From: JAAFIP01 sp031428975
Lineage (GTDB): Bacteria > Pseudomonadota > Gammaproteobacteria > Burkholderiales > Burkholderiaceae_C
Length of the DNA: 64,000 nucleotides
Assembly: GCA_031428975.1 (NCBI GenBank)
Contig: JANOYR010000062.1
Span: 1 to 64,000, forward strand
Direction of reading: 5' to 3'
Part shown: positions 41,883 to 49,957 of the stretch, in pieces
Numbering within the stretch: position 1 is the stretch's first letter
Layout: each line of letters starts with the position of its first letter
Program-made: the position numbers and the translations under genes
Notes under the pieces: generated by a model
Databases searched by the model: none
What the model was told of the DNA's origin: nothing
What the model saw: the letters and a program-made list of their open reading frames with translations, nothing else

Positions 41883-43047
41883 CGTGATTGGCGCAGGGCC
41901 AGCTGGGCTCTATTTGTCGATGCTGGTCAAAAAGCGGCAACCAAACTGGAGCGTGACTGTATACGAACAAAACGCCCCCAATGCCAGCTTTGGTTTTGGC
42001 GTGGTGGTAGCAGATGCAGGTTTGGCGCGGCTGCGCCAAGTAGATGCAGCCAGCCACGATGCATTGGTGTCCAATATGCGTTTTACCAACACACAAACCA
42101 TAGTGCAAAAGGAGCAGGCAATTGACTTGCGGCAAGACAGCCCCAGTGGTGGTGCAATCAAGCGCTTGGATTTGCTGCGCGTACTAGGCGATGCTGCACT
42201 GGCTGCAGGGGTTAGCGTACATTACGGCCAGCGCATCAATGATTTTGCCGCATTGGATGCTGACTTGTTAGTAGGCGCAGACGGTGTCAATTCTGCTTTG
42301 CGCAATGCCAACGAGGCAGCTTTTGGCACGACACGCAGCCTGCTGACCAACCACTTTGCTTGGTTTGGCACATCACGCGTATTTGACAACCCTGCCTTGG
42401 TATTTCGCCGCTTTGAACACGCTGGACATGTAGGCTATGCTGTGGCGCATTACTACCCCTACTGTGACAACATGAGCACTTTTGTAGCTGAATGCGACCA
42501 CGGCACGTGGCTGCGCATGGGGTTAGAAACCGCATCTGATTGGCAGCGCCAAGCCCTCTTTGAGGTTGTATTCGCTCCCGAGCTGGCCGGTCACACTCTG
42601 CAAGCTAACAACAATACCCTGAACACCGTTTGGCGGCAGTTTCCAGTGGTGCGAAATGTCCAGTGGACATCTGGCAACCAAGTTTTATTGGGAGATGCGC
42701 AGTCTAGCGCCCATTTTTCAATTGGCTCAGGCACGCGCATCGCCATGGAAGATGCAGCTGCGCTGGCCCAAGCCCTGCTGACACATAGCAAAAGTGTGCA
42801 AGATGCGTTAACTAGTTTTGTACAAACACGCAAACCTTTCAAAGACCGCCTAATTGCTGCATCACAGCTATCCTATGAATGGTATGAATGCATGGAACGA
42901 CACATGGAAGCACTTTCCCCGCATGCCTTTGTGCACAGTTACATGACGCGCACTGGCAGGGTGGACAATGCAAAATTAGCATTGCAATTCCCAGAATTCA
43001 TGGCGCAATGGGCATATGAGCAACGCATTAAAATACTCACCATTTGA
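41872..43047 (+). CDS. FAD-dependent aryl-CoA monooxygenase (salicylyl-CoA 5-hydroxylase-like)
   Basis: A 391-residue class-A flavin monooxygenase. FAD motif VIGAGPAGLYLSMLVKK, then YEQNAPNASFGFGVVVADAG, the DG motif LVGADGVNSALR and the GD motif LLGDAQSSAHFSIGSGTRIA. The FGFGVV and AHFSIGSGT blocks are those of salicylyl-CoA hydroxylase and aminobenzoyl-CoA monooxygenase N-termini rather than of free-acid hydroxylases. ATG 41872 follows AGGAG. With the ligase upstream and thioesterase downstream it suggests ring hydroxylation or epoxidation at the CoA-ester level, e.g. salicylyl-CoA to gentisyl-CoA (inference). Confidence 0.82.
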   Translation: MKIDVIGAGPAGLYLSMLVKKRQPNWSVTVYEQNAPNASFGFGVVVADAGLARLRQVDAASHDALVSNMRFTNTQTIVQKEQAIDLRQDSPSGGAIKRLDLLRVLGDAALAAGVSVHYGQRINDFAALDADLLVGADGVNSALRNANEAAFGTTRSLLTNHFAWFGTSRVFDNPALVFRRFEHAGHVGYAVAHYYPYCDNMSTFVAECDHGTWLRMGLETASDWQRQALFEVVFAPELAGHTLQANNNTLNTVWRQFPVVRNVQWTSGNQVLLGDAQSSAHFSIGSGTRIAMEDAAALAQALLTHSKSVQDALTSFVQTRKPFKDRLIAASQLSYEWYECMERHMEALSPHAFVHSYMTRTGRVDNAKLALQFPEFMAQWAYEQRIKILTI

Positions 43048-43080
43048 TAGCAAGCATTGACCATATTACGGTGACATTGT
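43044..43080 (-). repeat. Dispersed repeat, copy G, abutting the thioesterase start codon
   Basis: The minus strand reads ACAATGTCACCGTAATATGG, then TCAATGCTTGCTATCAAATG. It covers the monooxygenase stop and fills the whole 33-bp gap up to the thioesterase ATG at 43081, leaving no recognisable ribosome-binding site for that start. Confidence 0.75.
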
Positions 43081-43578
43081 ATGAATATCTCTCAAAATCT
43101 TGCTATCGTAGAGCAAGTCATCAGTGTGCAGCCATTTGTGGTGCGTCGCCGCGTGATTTGGGGTGAGACAGATGCCGCTGGAGTGGTCTACACCAACCGC
43201 TACATGGACTATACGGCTTCGGCCAATATGCTGTTTATGGCGCATGCTTTGGGTGAAGGACAAGGTTTAACGCTTACCCAAGCCAAGCAACGCCACGGCA
43301 TTGGCACGCCATGTAAAGCGCTAAGCGCCGTATTCTACGCACCACTGCGCTGTGACGAACTCTTTGACATGCGGGTACAGGTCAGCCGCATTGGCAACAC
43401 CACGTTTGAGCTACAGGTTATAGCTACGGATTTGCAAGACAAACCGCTCTTTGAAGGCCGTAACACTATTATCACTATCGGCCATTCAGACGGCAATGCC
43501 ACACGGGCTGCTGTTCCCGTGCCAAACGCGGTACGTCAAGCGCTGCAAGCCTATGTACGCACACCACCGATTGCATGA
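43081..43578 (+). CDS. Acyl-CoA thioesterase, 4-hydroxybenzoyl-CoA thioesterase (hotdog) type
   Basis: A 165-residue hotdog-fold thioesterase with the 4HBT motif WGETDAAGVVYTNRYMDY, in which the Asp is catalytic. It would release the hydroxylated acid from CoA after the monooxygenase step. ATG 43081 stands directly behind repeat copy G and lacks a ribosome-binding site; a GTG a few codons before VRRRVIWGE would give the more usual length of about 145 residues, so the start is uncertain. It is the last gene of the plus operon and converges with the SDR gene 13 bp away. Confidence 0.82.
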   Translation: MNISQNLAIVEQVISVQPFVVRRRVIWGETDAAGVVYTNRYMDYTASANMLFMAHALGEGQGLTLTQAKQRHGIGTPCKALSAVFYAPLRCDELFDMRVQVSRIGNTTFELQVIATDLQDKPLFEGRNTIITIGHSDGNATRAAVPVPNAVRQALQAYVRTPPIA

Positions 43579-43591
43579 AAATATCCGTAAG

Positions 43592-44404
43592 CTATATGCT
43601 CAACAAAGCACCATCGACCACAATATCTGCGCCGTTGACCAAACGCGATTCGTTGGATGCTAAAAATACTACCGCATAGGCAACATCGTCGGGCTCCCCC
43701 AAACATTGAAAAGGGTGCAAATCCTTCAAAGCTTGCACCGCCCTGTCTGCGCCTACATGCTTTGCTGCCGCATTCTCACTAAGCGGAGTTCTGATATAGC
43801 AAGGATGGATAGCATTAATGCGGATGTTATAGCTTTTTTTAGCACACATCACGGCCGCTTGCTTGGTGAGACTGCGTACACCGCCCTTGCTTGCGCCGTA
43901 CGCCGAACCTCCCGGCGTTCCCACGTAGGCGGCCACAGAGCCAATATTGATAATTGAACCACCACCCGAATCCTTCATCAAAGCTACCGCTTCACGCATG
44001 CCTAAGAACGTACCATCTAAATTAACGTCCATGATGCGTCTCCAGTCTTCAAAGCTAGTCAGCTCAAACGATGGTGGGGGCGGTAGCGCGATGCCTGCAT
44101 TGTTGACCAACACATCTATTTTTCCAAAACGTTTGACAGTCTGGGCTAGCACGTCGCGCCAACTGGTTTCTAGTCGCACATCAAGTTGAAAAAATGCAGC
44201 AGGAATACCTTGATCATGCAATATTTTTAATGCCGCATCTGCGTGCGCGAATCCGACATCGCTTAAAACTACGGCAGCGCCATCTTGCCCTAATCGCAGT
44301 GCAATCGCAGCGCCTATGCCACCTAAAGCTCCAGTAATCAAGACAACTTTACCTTGGACGCGCCCTATGCGTGACACGCTAGGATGCATATTTTTATCCA
44401 TCAT
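43592..44404 (-). CDS. Short-chain dehydrogenase/reductase, last gene of the extradiol operon
   Basis: A 270-residue classical SDR: cofactor motif ITGALGGIGAAIA, NNAGIA, INIGSVAAYVG with the catalytic Ser, YGASKGG with Tyr and Lys, and the C-terminal NGADIVVDGA. The start ATG shares one base with the stop of the upstream Bug gene (44404), so the pair is coupled. It probably reduces or oxidises an intermediate of the ring-cleavage route; its substrate is not visible from sequence. Confidence 0.85.
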   Translation of the reverse strand: MMDKNMHPSVSRIGRVQGKVVLITGALGGIGAAIALRLGQDGAAVVLSDVGFAHADAALKILHDQGIPAAFFQLDVRLETSWRDVLAQTVKRFGKIDVLVNNAGIALPPPPSFELTSFEDWRRIMDVNLDGTFLGMREAVALMKDSGGGSIINIGSVAAYVGTPGGSAYGASKGGVRSLTKQAAVMCAKKSYNIRINAIHPCYIRTPLSENAAAKHVGADRAVQALKDLHPFQCLGEPDDVAYAVVFLASNESRLVNGADIVVDGALLSI

Positions 44405-45378
44405 TATTGTGGTTCAAGACCGACCTTTTTAATGACTGCGGCCCAACGCTCCACCTCGCTTTTGAGAAAAGCCGTAGAGTCGACTTGACTTTTTGGTGCG
44501 GGGAAAAGGCTGATATCGCGCATTTTGCCGACAATTTCGGGCAAAACCAGTACCCCATTCATATCCTTGTTGATCTTGGACGCCAAATCCGCAGGCATAC
44601 CCTTAGGTCCCAACAATGAAAACCAACCAACTGCTACATAGTTGGGCACGACATCTTTAACCAACGGAATATCCTCCAAGCCTGGCAAACGCACCGCAGT
44701 GGTGACGGCTATAGGCTTGATACGCCCAGCTTTTACCAAAGGCAATAGTGGCGCAATGCCGTCCACATAATAGTGCAAATCACCTTTTACTAACGCTGCA
44801 ATAGCTTGCGCGGGTTGGTTAAATGGCACATGTTGCAAACTGACCCCTGTACCCTCCGCAATACTATGCCCAACTAGAAATGGCAGCGTCGCCTGTTCGG
44901 GGCTACCAAAAGGAGTTGCGCCAGGTTTTGCTTTTGCTGCTTTGATCATGTCTGGCAAATTTTTAGCGCCAAGGTCGTTGTTCGCCACAATCATCATGGG
45001 TGAATCAGCCACAATGCCCAGAGTAGTGAAGTCATTGACAGGGTCATACTTCGCTGCTTTAAGAATTTTAGGGGTAACCAGCACCGCACCAGCATGGGCG
45101 AACATGAATGTGTGGGTATCAGCCGAGTCTTTCACAAAATTCATGGCGATCATGCCACCTGCACCCGGGCGATTGTCAATTACTACTGGTTGCCCCCATA
45201 ATGCTGAAAGGCGTTCACCCACCATGCGCGCTGCAACATCTGGCACGGTACCTGCTGGTGCCCCTAAGACCAGTTTAATGGGTTTACTGGGCCAGCTCGA
45301 TTGAGCACATGCAATGCCGATGCTGCTCGTAGCAACTGCTGCTACGATGATGGTTTTAAAAAATTGGCTGCGTTTCAT
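44404..45378 (-). CDS. Bug/TctC-family periplasmic solute-binding protein
   Basis: A 324-residue Bug protein. ATG 45378 (MKRSQFFKTI) has a GGAG site 8 bases upstream on the minus strand; the longer frame is rejected. The signal peptide ends near IACAQS. Motifs: LVLGAPAGTVPDVAARMVGE, a variant of the usual GG-D loop, and VVIDNRPGAGGMIAMN. It lies between BKACE and the SDR inside a catabolic operon, which is strong circumstantial evidence that its ligand is the aromatic or aliphatic acid degraded here. Confidence 0.87.
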   Translation of the reverse strand: MKRSQFFKTIIVAAVATSSIGIACAQSSWPSKPIKLVLGAPAGTVPDVAARMVGERLSALWGQPVVIDNRPGAGGMIAMNFVKDSADTHTFMFAHAGAVLVTPKILKAAKYDPVNDFTTLGIVADSPMMIVANNDLGAKNLPDMIKAAKAKPGATPFGSPEQATLPFLVGHSIAEGTGVSLQHVPFNQPAQAIAALVKGDLHYYVDGIAPLLPLVKAGRIKPIAVTTAVRLPGLEDIPLVKDVVPNYVAVGWFSLLGPKGMPADLASKINKDMNGVLVLPEIVGKMRDISLFPAPKSQVDSTAFLKSEVERWAAVIKKVGLEPQ

Positions 45379-45415
45379 AGTGAAGTCTCCTTGGTGGTTT
45401 ACAGTTAAAAAGAAA

Positions 45416-46342
45416 TTAAAGTTTGACACTCATTTGGCCTTTTAGTCCTAGCATGGCGCGTGCCTCGTTGGGAGTGGCTATTTCTAAACCCAGTGACTCC
45501 AAAATGCTTCGGATGAGTTTGACTTGATCAGCGTTGCTTGTGGCTAACTCGCCGCGTCCAAGGTACAGCGAGTCTTCTAGCCCTACACGCACATTACCCC
45601 CCATCAACGCGGCTTGGGTAATCAGTGGCATTTGCCTGCGTCCCGCACCCAACACAGACCATAAGTAGTTATCGCCAAATAACTTGTCTGCAATACGCTT
45701 CATGTGCGTAAGATTCTCTGCGTCACCTCCAATTCCGCCCAGCACACCCAGCACGAATTGAATAAATGGATTTTTGACATACCCACGTTTAACAAAATGC
45801 TCTAGCGTGTATAAGTGACCCACGTCGTAACACTCAAATTCAAAACGAGTACCTAAGGGCTTAGCTACTCGCTCAAAGAGTTGCTCAATATCACCAAAAG
45901 TATTGCGGAAAAAACCATTGCGCGAGCCTTCCAAAAATTTGGGCTCCCATGGATATTTCCAATCGGTCATTTTTTCTGCGGCAGGAAAAAAACCAAAATT
46001 CATAGTGCCCATGTTGCATGAAGCCATTTCAGGCGCAATATCTAATGCGGCTTCAAGTCTCTGATCCATGGTCATGGTGGCAGCCCCACCAGTCGTAATA
46101 TTGATAACTGCATCAGTTTTCGCGTGGACAGGTGCAAGTGCCTCACGGTATAGCGCTGGTTCAAATGCTGGGCTTCCGTCTTCTGGATTGCGCACATGCA
46201 GATGTAAAACTGCAGCACCAGCCTGAGCGGCTGCAATCGACTCCCTCGCGATCTGTTCTGGTGTAATAGGTAGATATGGTGACATGCTTGGCGTATGTAT
46301 AGAACCAGTAATAGCGCAAGTGATGATGACTTTATGCGCCAT
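45416..46342 (-). CDS. Beta-keto acid cleavage enzyme (BKACE/DUF849 family)
   Basis: A 308-residue zinc-dependent TIM-barrel enzyme. The zinc pair is in AAVLHLHVRNPEDG (HxH, about residues 46-48); the N-terminal TCAITGSIHTPSMSPYLPIT and NITTGGAATMTMDQRLEAAL are family landmarks. Characterised members transfer the acyl part of a 3-keto acid to CoA using acetyl-CoA, releasing acetoacetate (known for Kce and relatives). In this operon it would act on a chain produced by ring cleavage and hydrolysis. It is 3 bp after the FAH-family gene. Substrate cannot be read from the sequence. Confidence 0.83.
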   Translation of the reverse strand: MAHKVIITCAITGSIHTPSMSPYLPITPEQIARESIAAAQAGAAVLHLHVRNPEDGSPAFEPALYREALAPVHAKTDAVINITTGGAATMTMDQRLEAALDIAPEMASCNMGTMNFGFFPAAEKMTDWKYPWEPKFLEGSRNGFFRNTFGDIEQLFERVAKPLGTRFEFECYDVGHLYTLEHFVKRGYVKNPFIQFVLGVLGGIGGDAENLTHMKRIADKLFGDNYLWSVLGAGRRQMPLITQAALMGGNVRVGLEDSLYLGRGELATSNADQVKLIRSILESLGLEIATPNEARAMLGLKGQMSVKL

Positions 46343-46344
46343 AT

Positions 46345-47223
46345 CTATACTCCCAGCACTGGCTCAGCAACCACACGGTTTTCTATATGCCCTATTCCAG
46401 TTATTTCTGCACGTATCACATCCCCAATTTTTAAAAACTGTGGGGGCTTCATCGCTACGCCCACACCAGAAGGCGTGCCAGTGGCGATCAAATCACCTGG
46501 CTCTAGCGTGAATGCAGTGCTTAAATGTTCGATTTGCTGCCAAATGTTGTACACCATGCAGCTTGTAGACTCCGCTTGGCGTAATTGTCCATTTACCAGC
46601 AGCCGCATAGCTAAGCTGTGGGGATCTGGTACTTCGTCTGCTGTGACTATCCAAGGACCAATCGGACCCGTGGTGTTGAACGACTTACCCATGGTCATAG
46701 TCGGTGAACGCATCTGCCAGTCACGCACAGTTACATCGTTAGCCACCATATATCCTGCCACTACGCTCGGTGCATCATCCGCTTTGACATGGCGGCAACG
46801 TTTTCCTATAACGACACACAGTTCTACTTCGTAATCAAGCTTGTTGGACGCTATAGGCAGATGCACATCACCGTATGGCGAGTTGATACACGAAACCTGT
46901 TTGTTAAACCATACTTGTGTTTCTGGCACATTAATTCCAGCCGCTACTGCCTCAGCCACATGCTTTGCATAGTTCATGCCAATAGCCAAATACTTGGACG
47001 GATTGGGCACTGGTGCTAACAATTGCACATCGGCCAAAGGAATGGTGACGCTACTTGCTGCCACCAGAGCGCTGGTTCGCTGCATAGCCTGCGTACCAGA
47101 CTGTAAAAGCGCCAGCATCGTATTTGGCAAACTTGCGTCCGATGCTGGCAAATCAATGACCTGTGAAGCAACTAATTTACCGATACTGACGCGGCCATGG
47201 TGTGAGAATGTACAAAGTTTCAT
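46345..47223 (-). CDS. Fumarylacetoacetate-hydrolase-family protein
   Basis: A 292-residue FAH-fold enzyme with metal-site pieces GMNYAKHVAEA, KLDYEVELCVVIGKRC (E-x-E) and YMVANDVTVRDWQ (Asp), plus GPWIVTADEVPDP and GDLIATGTPSGVG. Members hydrolyse acylpyruvates or isomerise and decarboxylate ring-cleavage products. Following an extradiol dioxygenase, a C-C hydrolase or isomerase role is likely. It sits 6 bp after the dioxygenase gene and 2 bp before BKACE. Confidence 0.85.
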   Translation of the reverse strand: MKLCTFSHHGRVSIGKLVASQVIDLPASDASLPNTMLALLQSGTQAMQRTSALVAASSVTIPLADVQLLAPVPNPSKYLAIGMNYAKHVAEAVAAGINVPETQVWFNKQVSCINSPYGDVHLPIASNKLDYEVELCVVIGKRCRHVKADDAPSVVAGYMVANDVTVRDWQMRSPTMTMGKSFNTTGPIGPWIVTADEVPDPHSLAMRLLVNGQLRQAESTSCMVYNIWQQIEHLSTAFTLEPGDLIATGTPSGVGVAMKPPQFLKIGDVIRAEITGIGHIENRVVAEPVLGV

Positions 47224-47229
47224 AGTGAT

Positions 47230-48174
47230 TTATTCAAAAAATTCAGGCGTAACTGGAGGAGCCCACTGCGAGAGGCCAGCAGGAGACAGCGGCATGTGGG
47301 TGCGAATATGATTTTGGTTGACCAAGTCTCCATCCGTCCAATGCTCAATTTTGTTGCCAAACGGGTCACGCCAATAATCAAAGAGCTGGCTGCCCTGCAC
47401 ATGTCGGCCAACACCCCAACTGTGTTTCCAGCCCGTGGCTTTGAGGTGCGCATTACCAGTCATCAAATCGTCTAGATCTGTCACCTCAAAAGCCACATGG
47501 TCAAAGCGTGGCGCCTCAATACCGCCAGGAGGCGAGCCAAACGCCAAGGTGTGGTGGTCAGTGAACGTATCCCCTAGTCCACAATGCAAAAAAGCGAATG
47601 TGGTGTGCGTAGGGTCTTCCATGTGGTACGAGTCAGATATTTCAAAACCTAGCACTTGGTGATAAAAATCAAACATGGGTTGAAAATGTGGCACAAGTAA
47701 AACCAAATGCCCCAGACGCTGGATCTGCGATGGTGCTGTATTCACACGCAAGGAGGCACCTAAGCGCCGCCGAGAATCTGCGACATTGCACGCCAAAGAT
47801 GGGCGACTTTCCAACAAAGGCAAGGTTTGCTGCCCATGAATTACCTCAACAGCAAAACCCGCCGGGTCACTGAAGCACACTTTCTCACCACCACCGGGTG
47901 CATCGCAAGTTTGTACTTTTTTTCCCAAATGACGCGCTAAGGTGTGCAAATCTTGCGCACTTTGGGCGCGCAAACCAAAGCCCAATGGGGCTGCCTGCGC
48001 AGTGCGCTGCGTAATATGTACATGGTGTGCACTGCCATGGGCTCGCATGTACAAATACTCTGCATTGCGTACGACGCAGCTCAGGCCAAAGTCTGTTAAA
48101 AATCGCTCCATCTGTTCTAAATCGGGTGCGCCATAACGTACATATGCAATATCTTGAATGGTGATGACGGGCAT
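47230..48174 (-). CDS. Extradiol ring-cleavage dioxygenase, type I (VOC fold)
   Basis: A 314-residue two-domain VOC dioxygenase like 2,3-dihydroxybiphenyl or catechol 2,3-dioxygenases. The iron triad is visible as H156 (RLGHLVLLV), H226 (RFDHVAFEV) and E277 (KIEHWTDGD), with the conserved Tyr in FDYWRDPFGN. The N-terminal domain is the usual non-catalytic copy. It starts right after the flavin hydroxylase gene, which presumably makes its catecholic substrate. The ring substrate is unknown. Confidence 0.87.
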   Translation of the reverse strand: MPVITIQDIAYVRYGAPDLEQMERFLTDFGLSCVVRNAEYLYMRAHGSAHHVHITQRTAQAAPLGFGLRAQSAQDLHTLARHLGKKVQTCDAPGGGEKVCFSDPAGFAVEVIHGQQTLPLLESRPSLACNVADSRRRLGASLRVNTAPSQIQRLGHLVLLVPHFQPMFDFYHQVLGFEISDSYHMEDPTHTTFAFLHCGLGDTFTDHHTLAFGSPPGGIEAPRFDHVAFEVTDLDDLMTGNAHLKATGWKHSWGVGRHVQGSQLFDYWRDPFGNKIEHWTDGDLVNQNHIRTHMPLSPAGLSQWAPPVTPEFFE

Positions 48175-49863
48175 TTATGAGCTCTCCAAACAGTAAGCGA
48201 CACATTGTGCGAGAATTTTTTCAGCGTTGGCAACTGCACTACCGCGCCATGCAATGTGGTGGTCCGGGCGAATCAGCACGCAGTCTGCGCCATACAGCGC
48301 GTGAGCCGCTTCATTTTCAACGCGCAAGACCACAAGTGGCAAATTGCAATCAAGTGCGAAGGCACTCCACTGCGCAGTATCGGCATCTGTGAAACACAGC
48401 AGGGTAAAGTCACGACCAAATAAATCAAGCAAAGAACCGTTGATAGTCGCAACATGCGGCGCACGAGAGCCAGCGTAAGCGCTAGGAAAATAGGCATTGG
48501 GATCATCAGGAGGAGGATCAGCAATCTCTTTGGCTACGATGCGACTTACATAGCGCAGGCCAAGCTGTAATCCGGGAATATTGAATTCTTTGTCCCCATG
48601 GGTTAGTAGCGCTTGTTGCATCACCTTGCGTGCTGCTCCGCCTAACGAATCGCTAGCTTCCAAAGCCTCTGGCATCTGCATGCCCCCAATGCTTTGCGCC
48701 ATACTTCGTGCAAAGCGTGTGTTTCGCACTGCAACTGGGTGGCGCTCAGCATGGTAGGTCTCTAGCAAAGTTGCGTCGCCCCAGCCTTGGCATATTGCAG
48801 CTAGCTTCCAGCCCAAATTCACAGTATCGTCAACGCTGGTGTTGTAGCCCATTCCACCAGTGGGCGTGAAAAGGTGCGCCGCGTCACCCGCAATCAGCAA
48901 TCGACCATTTTTAAACTGCTGCGCAACCAGCATAAACCCCGCAGTCCAAGGACTTAGGCTGATAACTTCATACGCAAAAGGAGGATGCGATGTGCCCGCC
49001 AAATCCTGTAGCACAGCAGCGATATTGACTTCGCCTGGGCCCTGCCCAGGTTTGAGCTGAATTCCTATAGCAAACTCATCTAGTCCATTTATCGCCACTA
49101 ATACGCCACGCTGCTGCGCATTCATGATCCAAGTCATCCATGCTGGATTTTTGAGTGGGCCAGTAGTCAAGCGTTCATATAAATCTGGCGACCGGAAATG
49201 GATACTAAGCATTTGACCACCAAAAAATGCCTGCTGCTCTGCACTCGCACCTTCGTATTGCACACCCATGGCTTTGCGCACTAGGCTGCGCGGGCCATCG
49301 CAGCCTACCAAGTATTTAGCATTGACTGATACCGTTTTTTGAGTGGCGAGCTCTTTTGCCTGTAGGCTAGCACTTTCCAAATTTTGATTGACTTCGTTTA
49401 CTTGCCAACCATAGTGTGTGGACACGCATGGGTATTTCGCAACTTCTTCGCGTAGTATTTTTTCCACCAGCATTTGTTGCACACGGTGCGGCAGTTCGGG
49501 CGTGGGCCAAGCAGCCTCCGTGTAGTCACCAAAACTCACTCCACTGGCCACATCAGCCCGTGAGGGGATGCGAAAACGTGCAATTTCATGACCTAAAAGA
49601 CGCGTGCAGTACAAGACATCTTGTGGATGATCCGGCGTGAGACCAGCTGCTCGCACGCGATGTGCAAAACCACGTCGTCGAAAATGCTCCATTGTGCGTG
49701 CAGATGTGGCATTGGCTTTAGGGGCAGTCGGCGCATCTAACCCCGCATCGAATAGCACGCAAGGAACGCTTCTGCAACCGAGCTCTATTGCCAACATCAG
49801 GCCCGCAGGACCTGCGCCAACGATGGCAACTTGTGTATTTAAAACTGAAGCAGTGTTTTGCAT
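48175..49863 (-). CDS. FAD-dependent aromatic hydroxylase (MhpA/PheA-TfdB type)
   Basis: A 562-residue class-A flavin monooxygenase with the C-terminal thioredoxin-like domain of phenol-hydroxylase/MhpA relatives. Motifs: AIVGAGPAGLMLAIELG (FAD), LVGCDGPRSLVRKAMG (DG) and LIAGDAAHLFTPTGGMGYNT (GD). It is the first gene of the minus operon and is divergent from a LysR gene. It should hydroxylate a phenolic acid to a catechol for the adjacent extradiol enzyme. The substrate could be a hydroxyphenyl-propionate, a hydroxybenzoate or a chlorophenol; nothing here settles it. Confidence 0.85.
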   Translation of the reverse strand: MQNTASVLNTQVAIVGAGPAGLMLAIELGCRSVPCVLFDAGLDAPTAPKANATSARTMEHFRRRGFAHRVRAAGLTPDHPQDVLYCTRLLGHEIARFRIPSRADVASGVSFGDYTEAAWPTPELPHRVQQMLVEKILREEVAKYPCVSTHYGWQVNEVNQNLESASLQAKELATQKTVSVNAKYLVGCDGPRSLVRKAMGVQYEGASAEQQAFFGGQMLSIHFRSPDLYERLTTGPLKNPAWMTWIMNAQQRGVLVAINGLDEFAIGIQLKPGQGPGEVNIAAVLQDLAGTSHPPFAYEVISLSPWTAGFMLVAQQFKNGRLLIAGDAAHLFTPTGGMGYNTSVDDTVNLGWKLAAICQGWGDATLLETYHAERHPVAVRNTRFARSMAQSIGGMQMPEALEASDSLGGAARKVMQQALLTHGDKEFNIPGLQLGLRYVSRIVAKEIADPPPDDPNAYFPSAYAGSRAPHVATINGSLLDLFGRDFTLLCFTDADTAQWSAFALDCNLPLVVLRVENEAAHALYGADCVLIRPDHHIAWRGSAVANAEKILAQCVAYCLESS

Positions 49864-49957
49864 GTGCGGATGCTAAAACATATAAAGTGATATAAAAAGA
49901 TGGCAGAATAGTTTTATTGATACTTTTTTGTATTCACTAAACGGACAATCACTTTTC

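Noticed and set aside
6662..43080. The dispersed repeats as a CRISPR array
   Set aside because: Copies are kilobases apart, in both orientations, with no regular spacers and no cas genes.
49864..49957. LysR box in the gap before the extradiol operon
   Set aside because: Several short AT-rich dyads exist (for example TATA-N6-TATA) but none has convincing T-N11-A form, so no site is called.
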